Shown here: in pieces, positions 1-4,861 of the stretch
Position numbering within the stretch: the first letter of the stretch is position 1
Layout of the letters: every line of letters starts with the position of its first letter
Source: an archaeon
GTDB taxonomy: Archaea > Asgardarchaeota > Hermodarchaeia > Hermodarchaeales > Hermodarchaeaceae
DNA length: 6,038 nt
Direction: 5' to 3'
NCBI GenBank assembly: GCA_016550395.1
Contig: JABXGY010000194.1
Span: forward strand, 1 to 6,038
The notes under the pieces: model-generated
The model's database searches: none
The model's input: the letters and a program-made list of their open reading frames with translations, nothing else
Told to the model about the DNA's origin: nothing
Program-made: the position numbers and the translations under genes

Positions 1-1484
1 GCTTTTTGGTATTTTTTCTCAGTTTTTTCTAATTCAATTTGCAGTTTCCGAACCCGGACAGCTAGCTTGTTATTTTCATCTCGGAGTTGGTGGAGTTTTT
101 GTTCAGCTGCTTGGAGTTCGGTTCGTAGGGCATGAACATGTTGTGGGGCTTGACCCCCGTTGGCATCGACACTAAGCTGTTGGAAACGTTCAACAGCCGC
201 TTTAATTCGTCCTGCAAAATCTGTTCGTAGACGTATTCTGCGTTTTTCAAGCTCCTCAAGGGTTTGTGGCTCGGCGAAATCCAGAGGATTAAAGCCTGTG
301 GCACCATGTGTTGTTTCACGGGCGCGAACATCAAGAATTACAGGGACCTGTACTGCATCACCAGCAATAACGGCTTGACCCGTATCAAGGCGTTGGATAT
401 CTTCAACCCAATCCTTAGAGATGCCTTCAGTACTTGTTACAGTGATATCCACGTCTCGGACATCAGTAAGTTGATGAATGATCCAGGTGCCTACTTGACT
501 GCGAACTGTAGTGTCTAGGAGCTGTGGTTTCTGGGTGATTACTACGAGATTTGCTGCAAATTTTCTTCCTTCTTGGGCAATGAGCCGCATCATGCCGGTT
601 GTTGCGGCTTTTCCTCGATTTGGTGCGAGGAGATGTGCCTCATCGACAAAACAATAGAAGGGTGGTATTTCACGATTTACGGCGGCTTGATACAGGTCAT
701 TTAATATTTCCTGGGATAGCGCTTCTTGAATACCTAAATCTAATCCTCGAAAGTTGATAATCGTTCCTTGACCAGAGACAATCAAATCCTTTGGGTGAGT
801 TCCAAGAAGAGCTTCGATAGGAAGGTCTGCGCCAGGATTTGCATGTAGATCAGCAAATTCAATGACGCTCATCTCATAACTTCGTGGTTCCACATTAAAC
901 CGTTCATTACCCTCCTCCGCAGGAATCTTCAAACTGGAATACTCACCATGTCGGTCCAAGACAACTATCGGAATTCCTTTCTTCAAGAATTCCTCCATAA
1001 TCACCGCAGTTGTGTAACTCTTTCCACTACCCGTTTTCCCAACAATAAACAATCGACCAAGCTGTTTAACAGGTAAACGTACAGGAACTGTGTGACCTGA
1101 AAGTTGACCTGCATACACTGACTCCTCAACAGGAATATTGATGCCTAAGGCTGCGCTGACAATTCGTGGGCTGGCCTTATAGACTAACATCTCGGGATTA
1201 AAAGGGGTTCGCGGCATCGGACCAACAACAACACACTGCCCGATGGTATTCCCTTTCTCACGCCACAATTCCTTGCAGAGGAGTAAATACTCTTCACCTT
1301 GATGAGTAATTGAAACAAAATCGTTTCGTCCTACTTCTCCCAGCTTTGTTATCCGAATCCTAAGCGTATGCGTCGTCGTTTTACCAATTATTTCAGCGAC
1401 GGGATCTAATTTCTCAGCCTTGGCTGATGAGGCTGAAGAGTTCTCTACTTTAGTAGGAGGTTCATCAGGTGGATTCGAAGACAT
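1..1484 (-). CDS. herA: HerA-like DNA-translocating ATPase, C-terminus cut by window edge
   Basis: The frame is open from an ATG at 1484 to the left edge, giving 494 residues with no stop. Residues about 28-140 fit the small beta-barrel (HAS barrel) seen ahead of HerA ATPase domains. The RecA-like motor follows: Walker A GKTGSGKS at 149-156, Walker B with hydrophobic residues before D281-E282 (context FVDEAHLL), an ITQKP sensor-type motif at 316-320, and a TVRSQ motif whose R328 could be an arginine finger. From about residue 412 the chain becomes charged and helical, with heptad-like coiled coil from about 455 to the edge; ordinary HerA proteins lack such a tail. The start is supported by GAGGT seven bases upstream and a TATA-like box about 45 bases upstream. 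HerA forms hexamers that pump DNA, usually with the nuclease NurA in end resection. No NurA lies on the upstream side, and the downstream side is not visible. It could be another HerA/DUF87-family ATPase rather than the repair paralog. Confidence 0.9.
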   Translation of the reverse strand, partial: MSSNPPDEPPTKVENSSASSAKAEKLDPVAEIIGKTTTHTLRIRITKLGEVGRNDFVSITHQGEEYLLLCKELWREKGNTIGQCVVVGPMPRTPFNPEMLVYKASPRIVSAALGINIPVEESVYAGQLSGHTVPVRLPVKQLGRLFIVGKTGSGKSYTTAVIMEEFLKKGIPIVVLDRHGEYSSLKIPAEEGNERFNVEPRSYEMSVIEFADLHANPGADLPIEALLGTHPKDLIVSGQGTIINFRGLDLGIQEALSQEILNDLYQAAVNREIPPFYCFVDEAHLLAPNRGKAATTGMMRLIAQEGRKFAANLVVITQKPQLLDTTVRSQVGTWIIHQLTDVRDVDITVTSTEGISKDWVEDIQRLDTGQAVIAGDAVQVPVILDVRARETTHGATGFNPLDFAEPQTLEELEKRRIRLRTDFAGRIKAAVERFQQLSVDANGGQAPQHVHALRTELQAAEQKLHQLRDENNKLAVRVRKLQIELEKTEKKYQK

Positions 1485-1491
1485 CAAAATT

Positions 1492-1496
1492 ACCTC
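1492..1496 (-). promoter_or_regulatory. Ribosome binding site of the herA-like gene
   Basis: The minus strand reads GAGGT, followed by seven bases and the ATG at 1484. It supports the chosen start. Confidence 0.7.
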
Positions 1497-1505
1497 TTGC
1501 GTGTA

Positions 1506-1554
1506 AAGCTTTTGAAAGCACGCCCTTATAGACTTCGCGTGCTAAGATAAGCTT
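1506..1554. repeat. Imperfect dyad centred on the presumed herA TATA box
   Basis: Two nested inverted pairs share one centre at base 1530. The outer pair is AAGCTT at 1506-1511 and 1549-1554; the inner pair is AGCACGC at 1517-1523 and GCGTGCT at 1537-1543. The five bases between outer and inner elements pair poorly. The 13-base core carries CTATAAG on the minus strand. Such symmetry over a TATA box is what an archaeal dimeric repressor site would look like, though a cruciform or chance arrangement is possible. Binding by a regulator is inference. Confidence 0.5.
1525..1532 (-). promoter_or_regulatory. Candidate TATA box for the herA-like gene
   Basis: The minus strand reads TCTATAAG. A transcript starting about 25 bases downstream would begin near 1504, leaving a leader of about 20 bases that contains the GAGGT ribosome binding site. 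The match to the archaeal TATA consensus is only moderate; the spacing is what supports it. Confidence 0.45.
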
Positions 1555-1630
1555 CATCTTTTTCGACCATTTTCTCTTAGCGAACTAAATAGGCTCTACA
1601 TTTTCTACTTTAAAGCGCTGAAGACGTAAA

Positions 1631-1641
1631 TTCTTATAGTC
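1631..1641 (+). promoter_or_regulatory. Candidate TATA box for the 211-residue gene
   Basis: The sequence TTCTTATAGTC lies about 65 bases before the proposed TTG start. A transcript beginning about 25 bases downstream, near 1661, would include the GAGGG ribosome binding site at 1687-1691. A GTG at 1644 would lie upstream of this predicted transcript start, which argues against it as the start codon. The match to consensus is weak. Confidence 0.3.
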
Positions 1642-1686
1642 GGGTGCAACAGAACACTTTTTTCCTCATTTCCCACAGTTCTGTAA

Positions 1687-1691
1687 GAGGG
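1687..1691 (+). promoter_or_regulatory. Ribosome binding site that favours the TTG start
   Basis: GAGGG is followed by nine bases and TTG at 1701. The upstream in-frame GTG at 1644 has no purine-rich motif at the right distance, so this site decides the start. Confidence 0.55.
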
Positions 1692-1700
1692 TTTTTTACC

Positions 1701-2336
1701 TTGTCAACAGAGATTCCAATTGGGGAACTATCACCTAGTCTTGCCTTTGGGGCCGCATACTTCTGCATTTCTTCCATAGGTACACGCCTCACAAATATTG
1801 CGGAAACCTATACAGAAGAGGGCTTCTTTGGTACAGCCACAGTAGCCTTCCGTATGCCTAACACCAAGGATCGGTTAGAAATAACACTCCTCGTTGACTC
1901 AAAATCTCCCGCCATCCAACTTGAACTTAGTGGAGGAGATGAAGAAAAACAACCAGAATACCTTAACGAAATTGCACAACGAATTACAGAAACTTTGAAC
2001 CGTTTTAGTAGTGTTCCAGGAGTCAAGTTATCCCATGCTTCTAAGGCTGTCGTCGTTGAACGGAAAATTGACGAGTCACTCAATCAACTCCTAACTGACC
2101 CCGATTATCAAAAGGTTTATGTCAAAGTCGCTGACGCTCGTGAACGTCTAATTCGTATTGGTGGTGACTTCCAACCAGCTACCCTTGAAATGGGCGCTAT
2201 ATTGGAGCCCCTGGCAGGTAAAACCGGACCTATTCCACAAGAAGAGCATGAAGAGCTAGCCTTAAACCTGCTCCGATGGAAAAAAGAGATTAAGAAAATC
2301 GTAAACCAACTAACAACAGAAACCGACGAAGAATAA
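1701..2336 (+). CDS. Unrecognised soluble protein, 211 residues, TTG start
   Basis: I do not recognise the family. The frame stays open upstream to a GTG at 1644 (230 residues), but the TTG at 1701 has a good ribosome binding site and drops 19 residues that look like translated leader. The protein has no signal peptide or membrane span and no cysteine cluster; the only cysteine lies near residue 22. The first 90 residues alternate hydrophobic and polar positions as beta strands would (for example VAFRMP and LEITLLVDS). A helix follows (YLNEIAQRITETLNRF), then a mixed middle, and the last 40 residues form an acidic/basic helix ending in TETDEE. It is divergent from the herA-like gene across 216 bases, so shared control is possible. 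It is too short for NurA and shows none of that nuclease's acidic motifs that I can identify. Its stop lies 11 bases from the stop of the convergent zinc-protein gene. Confidence 0.8.
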   Translation: MSTEIPIGELSPSLAFGAAYFCISSIGTRLTNIAETYTEEGFFGTATVAFRMPNTKDRLEITLLVDSKSPAIQLELSGGDEEKQPEYLNEIAQRITETLNRFSSVPGVKLSHASKAVVVERKIDESLNQLLTDPDYQKVYVKVADARERLIRIGGDFQPATLEMGAILEPLAGKTGPIPQEEHEELALNLLRWKKEIKKIVNQLTTETDEE

Positions 2337-2347
2337 CCTTTACAGGA

Positions 2348-2572
2348 CTATACGCCATACCGCCACTTTTCTACCTTTTTATCCTTTTTTGTCTGCTTCT
2401 TGAATAGCTTATAGTGTTTTTGACACAAATACGTCCGTCGAGCTCGTTCATCCTTCAACGATGCCCCTGTTGGTTGAAGTGCCTCTCTTGCTTTATCTGT
2501 GGCGAAGGATCGAACCGCTTTCTCCTCACATCCTTCCACACTACAAACTGCGCCCTGCTTCACCTTACCCAT
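2348..2572 (-). CDS. Small basic zinc-binding protein, 74 residues
   Basis: This small protein has a C-x4-C pair (C10, C15) and a C-x2-H pair (C50, H53) separated by a 34-residue helical, charged stretch. That arrangement could bind one zinc ion. The C-terminal 20 residues are rich in lysine and aromatic residues (KKQTKKDKKVEKWRYG), which suits binding to nucleic acid or the ribosome; that role is inferred from charge alone. It resembles short zinc proteins of unknown function in archaea, but I cannot name the family. The ATG at 2572 has GGAG nine bases upstream (2582-2585), and only 21 bases separate it from the stop of the iron-sulfur gene, so it is probably the last gene of that operon. 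A shared pathway with the electron-transfer protein is not evident from its sequence. Confidence 0.8.
   Translation of the reverse strand: MGKVKQGAVCSVEGCEEKAVRSFATDKAREALQPTGASLKDERARRTYLCQKHYKLFKKQTKKDKKVEKWRYGV
2367..2390 (+). terminator. Candidate T-run terminator for the 211-residue gene
   Basis: Three T runs of four, five and six bases occur 31-54 bases after the plus-strand stop at 2336. Archaeal RNA polymerases can terminate at such runs without a hairpin. The runs are also the antisense of the lysine-rich tail of the convergent zinc-protein gene, so they could be a by-product of that coding sequence. Confidence 0.35.
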
Positions 2573-2593
2573 TCAACCACACTCCAAATAGCT

Positions 2594-3700
2594 CTAACCA
2601 TACTCCACCTTGATAGCATCTTGGCCACATTTTGCTACGCAATCTAAACATAGAATGCAGTCAGGACTGTAGATTTTTCCAAAAGGGCGTTCCATCACAT
2701 CAATACCAACTGGACATGCAGTTTTGCATCGTTGTCGATCGCAGGTGGGTCCCAGACATTCAGTGGCTGATCGAGACACGGTGAGGAAACTGAATTGTCC
2801 AACAAGGCCCATCATGGCACCAACGGGGCAGATCCAACGGCAATAGGGGCGCCGGATAAAAAGGGCAATGCAAATGATAATTGCAAGGAAAATAATTCGG
2901 ATCCACATAAGGGGTTCCCAAAAAATGGGTAGGGGATTCCACTGCGTGAGGATTGGAGAGATAATTCCAAATATCCAAAGGTAGGGAAGAATGACGAAGA
3001 ATGTTCCCGAAGGGCTAAGGACAGCCCAAAAGGCAGTACCGAAGGCTCCAAGAGTGGTCACTAACCCCTGTTCTATTCCAAGAAATGTCCAACTCCCGAC
3101 CCAAGCTACCATAAAGAGGGTGATGAAAAGGATGATGTATTTAATTCGAGAGAGTTGCCGGTCAGTATTTTTTGAGGGATATCGAGTTCGAATCGGAGTG
3201 AGAGAGCAGAGGTCTTGAACAAAACCAAAGGGGCAAATCCAACCGCAGAAACTTCGACCTACTAAAATAGGAACAATGAAAATAACACCAACAGCGATGT
3301 AGGGAAACACGCCTGCTTGACCGATGAATTGAATCATGTCAAAGTACCCGGTTGCGGTGCCTTGTGCTATTCCTTGTGGCATATCAAAAGGCATAGGAAT
3401 GTATCCGAAAATTGGGATTAGGTACGCGACCCCTGAGAAGATAGTGGAGAACAGGGGGTCGTATCCTAATACAAAAACAATACCTGCATAGAATAATAAT
3501 AGAAAGGCGATGAGCTGAACGACGAATCGAATAATGTGAATGGCAAGCAATTCGTCAAATGCTTTCTTCACCCAGTAATGAAGGGTTTTATGTGGACGGC
3601 TCTTTTCCAGAAGGATTTTCTTCCATCGGGTAAATACTCGGCCAATGCGAACCCAGAAGCGTTCTGTTTCCTCTGGTATTTCGATATCGTTCTCGCTCAT
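2594..3700 (-). CDS. NapH/NosR-like membrane-bound polyferredoxin, 368 residues
   Basis: This is an integral membrane electron-transfer protein of the group that includes NapH, MauN, NosR C-termini and YccM. About six or seven hydrophobic spans are visible, near residues 56-80, 86-103, 132-148, 186-206, 212-228, 232-252 and 265-283. Two family-signature C-x3-C-P motifs follow membrane segments: FCGWICP (C152, C156) and YCRWICP (C287, C291). The C-terminal part has two 4Fe-4S motifs: C315, C320, C325, C329-P with atypical spacing, then a standard C348-x2-C351-x2-C354-x3-C358. Such proteins pass electrons between quinols and partner reductases; the partner here is unknown. The frame extends upstream to 3799, but that part overlaps the 51-residue gene. 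The ATG at 3700 has GAGGAG nine bases away, so it is preferred. It lies 13 bases after the 51-residue gene and 21 bases before the zinc-protein gene. Confidence 0.9.
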   Translation of the reverse strand: MSENDIEIPEETERFWVRIGRVFTRWKKILLEKSRPHKTLHYWVKKAFDELLAIHIIRFVVQLIAFLLLFYAGIVFVLGYDPLFSTIFSGVAYLIPIFGYIPMPFDMPQGIAQGTATGYFDMIQFIGQAGVFPYIAVGVIFIVPILVGRSFCGWICPFGFVQDLCSLTPIRTRYPSKNTDRQLSRIKYIILFITLFMVAWVGSWTFLGIEQGLVTTLGAFGTAFWAVLSPSGTFFVILPYLWIFGIISPILTQWNPLPIFWEPLMWIRIIFLAIIICIALFIRRPYCRWICPVGAMMGLVGQFSFLTVSRSATECLGPTCDRQRCKTACPVGIDVMERPFGKIYSPDCILCLDCVAKCGQDAIKVEYG

Positions 3701-3709
3701 ATTCTTACT

Positions 3710-3715
3710 CTCCTC
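3710..3715 (-). promoter_or_regulatory. Ribosome binding site of the NapH-like gene, overlapping the previous stop
   Basis: The minus strand reads GAGGAG nine bases before the ATG at 3700. It overlaps the TGA of the 51-residue gene at 3714-3716, which suggests translational coupling and rejects the longer start at 3799. Confidence 0.75.
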
Positions 3716-3869
3716 AGGGTGGTAGCGGTTGTGGGAAGTAAGGGGCATATGCATCGGAGAAGACTTGGAGCCATGAGCGAACGATCTCATGTTGCCCAAG
3801 ACTTAATCCGAAAGCGAGGGCTGCAAAACCTATGCAGAGGATGGCAATGGCAATGACTCGTCGGTTCAT
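3714..3869 (-). CDS. 51-residue single-span membrane protein, first gene of the operon
   Basis: A short frame runs from ATG to TGA. The protein starts MNRR, has one hydrophobic segment at about residues 5-25 (VIAIAILCIGFAALAFGLSL), and ends in a short polar/aromatic tail finishing YAPYFPQPLPP. The positive N-terminus predicts N-in, tail-out topology, or a signal peptide. I see no lipobox. Support for a real gene is strong for its size: AGAGGT lies eight bases before the ATG (3878-3883), a good TATA box lies at a proper distance, and the stop overlaps the ribosome binding site of the NapH-like gene. It may be a small subunit or assembly partner of that membrane iron-sulfur protein; this rests on position only. 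I do not recognise the family. Confidence 0.72.
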   Translation of the reverse strand: MNRRVIAIAILCIGFAALAFGLSLGQHEIVRSWLQVFSDAYAPYFPQPLPP

Positions 3870-3910
3870 GAATACTTACCTCTGGTGAGAGGTTCAGAAA
3901 TGCACTAGCG

Positions 3911-3918
3911 TATAAAAT
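3911..3918 (-). promoter_or_regulatory. TATA box of the iron-sulfur operon
   Basis: The minus strand reads ATTTTATA, a close match to the archaeal TATA consensus, preceded by an A-rich stretch (GCAAAAC) that could serve as the TFB recognition element. A start about 25 bases downstream, near 3889, gives a 20-base leader that just contains the ribosome binding site at 3878-3883 and the ATG at 3869. This is the clearest promoter in the window. Confidence 0.65.
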
Positions 3919-3939
3919 GTTTTGCGTTGAGTCGAGCTT

Positions 3940-3958
3940 TTCTCCTCCACAAGGAGAA
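3940..3958. repeat. Short hairpin between the zinc-ribbon gene and the operon promoter
   Basis: TTCTCCT at 3940-3946 and AGGAGAA at 3952-3958 form a perfect 7-bp stem with a 5-base loop, starting six bases past the stop of the zinc-ribbon gene. Transcribed from the minus strand it has no T tail, so it is at best a weak terminator for that gene. It could also aid RNA stability or be chance. Confidence 0.3.
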
Positions 3959-3963
3959 TTTTG

Positions 3964-4716
3964 TTAGAAGTCGCGTAGAACGGCTTCAAAGATCTCTACC
4001 TGGTGTCCAAGCACCTTCGATCGCTTCTCTAATTGTACTTTTCGGGACTTATAATCCGCTTCTTTGACTTCACCCACAGAGTGGCGAGCATCTAACAGTG
4101 ATAATTCATCACGAACTGCCTTATACTGAGCCTTGAGTAGTGCCAGCCATTCACGAGCAATAATAACTTGTTCTTGGTATTGAGCATCAGTTTCTGCCTG
4201 ATTCTTCCGATACTCTTCCTGGAGTCGTAAATAGACACTTTCGCGAACTTTCCCCTCCTCCTTAAGCCCCTCCAACTTCTCAATTCGTTCTTTCCACCGG
4301 TGTCGCTCCTTGCCGGCCTTTTCAAAATCGAATTCTTTCACCTTGGCTTGGAGTTTCTTTTCACGACCTTTCAAAGCCTTAATCTTCTTTTGCAACGGTT
4401 TGATTTCCTTTTCCAACTCAGCAATCGACCGATCACCCTGCTCTAACTCTTTATCGAGATTTTCTAATTCCTTAAGGAGCTCAGTTTCTTCTTCTTCCAA
4501 GCTCATCAATTCAGATCGAGCTTCCAACTGAGTGAGCACTTCGGCAGGCACTTCAGTAACAGGCTCCCGATCTGGCATCACAGGCGCTGCCCGACTCGTT
4601 GTCACCGGGCGCGACACCGGTGTCGACACAGACGGACCTAATTTGGCACCACAATATTTACAAAACTTCGCTGAATCCTTCACTGATTGTCCGCAGTTAG
4701 AACACACACGTGGCAT
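3964..4716 (-). CDS. Zinc-ribbon protein with coiled coil and two SHOCT-like motifs, 250 residues
   Basis: Residues 1-26 form a zinc ribbon with CxxC pairs C5/C8 and C19/C22. A flexible linker rich in proline, serine and threonine runs to about residue 58. A long charged coiled coil, full of Glu, Lys and Leu, covers about 63-136. Two similar helix-turn-helix segments follow: residues 145-170 (LEGLKEEGKVRESVYLRLQ) and 206-231 (SVGEVKEADYKSRKVQLEK). Their pattern of short helix, Gly-x-Val/Ile-x-Glu, Tyr and second helix resembles SHOCT motifs. There is no membrane span, so it is probably a cytoplasmic scaffold or adaptor. The ATG has AGGTGA four bases away at 4721-4726. It is divergent from the SPFH gene across 145 bases. 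It lacks the N-terminal PRC barrel of CdvA, so I do not call it that. The exact role is unknown. Confidence 0.85.
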   Translation of the reverse strand: MPRVCSNCGQSVKDSAKFCKYCGAKLGPSVSTPVSRPVTTSRAAPVMPDREPVTEVPAEVLTQLEARSELMSLEEEETELLKELENLDKELEQGDRSIAELEKEIKPLQKKIKALKGREKKLQAKVKEFDFEKAGKERHRWKERIEKLEGLKEEGKVRESVYLRLQEEYRKNQAETDAQYQEQVIIAREWLALLKAQYKAVRDELSLLDARHSVGEVKEADYKSRKVQLEKRSKVLGHQVEIFEAVLRDF

Positions 4717-4784
4717 ACACTCACCTGCCGAATCTCTTATAATTTCATACCTAAAATCCTTCGCTAACTCAGAATTTACATTAC

Positions 4785-4815
4785 AAAAAATATCAAAAAT
4801 TCCGTAAAGTATATG
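4785..4815. promoter_or_regulatory. AT-rich divergent promoter region of the zinc-ribbon and SPFH genes
   Basis: Two TATA-like stretches lie here: AAAAAATATCAAAA from 4785 and AAGTATATG at 4807-4815. For the SPFH gene the second predicts a transcript start near 4836, giving a leader of about 26 bases before the ATG at 4862 that contains its ribosome binding site. For the zinc-ribbon gene the box on the minus strand is not clear. A TATAA-like sequence at 4735-4744 is too close to its ATG to serve. Confidence 0.35.
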
Positions 4816-4845
4816 CCCACGAAGTTAGCACCACTACATGAACAT

Positions 4846-4852
4846 AAGAGGG
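4846..4852 (+). promoter_or_regulatory. Ribosome binding site that favours the second ATG of the SPFH gene
   Basis: AAGAGGG is followed by nine bases and the ATG at 4862. The in-frame ATG at 4838 has no such motif upstream, though it could be used on a leaderless transcript. Confidence 0.6.
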
Positions 4853-4861
4853 ACAAGACCC

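Noticed and set aside
62..334. 90-residue minus-strand frame
   Set aside because: It is out of frame with the herA-like coding sequence, which runs through this stretch without a stop and with plausible coiled-coil sequence.
1644..1700. GTG at 1644 as the start of the 230-residue version of the plus-strand protein
   Set aside because: It has no ribosome binding site and lies upstream of the predicted transcript start; TTG at 1701 has GAGGG nine bases upstream.
3701..3799. Longer 401-residue version of the NapH-like protein starting at 3799
   Set aside because: The extra 33 residues overlap the 51-residue gene in another frame, look non-conserved, and lack a ribosome binding site, whereas ATG at 3700 has GAGGAG.
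3536..3856. 106-residue plus-strand frame
   Set aside because: It is antisense to the NapH-like gene and the 51-residue gene, both of which have ribosome binding sites and recognisable membrane segments.
3940..3958. Hairpin as a proven terminator of the zinc-ribbon gene
   Set aside because: In the minus-strand transcript it is followed by A-rich rather than T-rich sequence and the stem is only seven pairs, so I list it only as a weak repeat.
4735..4744. TATAA-like sequence ahead of the zinc-ribbon gene
   Set aside because: It is only about 20 bases from the ATG at 4716, so a start 25 bases downstream would fall inside the coding region.
4838..4861. ATG at 4838 as the SPFH start
   Set aside because: There is no ribosome binding site ahead of it and the next ATG has a good one. 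A leaderless start from the TATA-like box at 4807 cannot be fully excluded.
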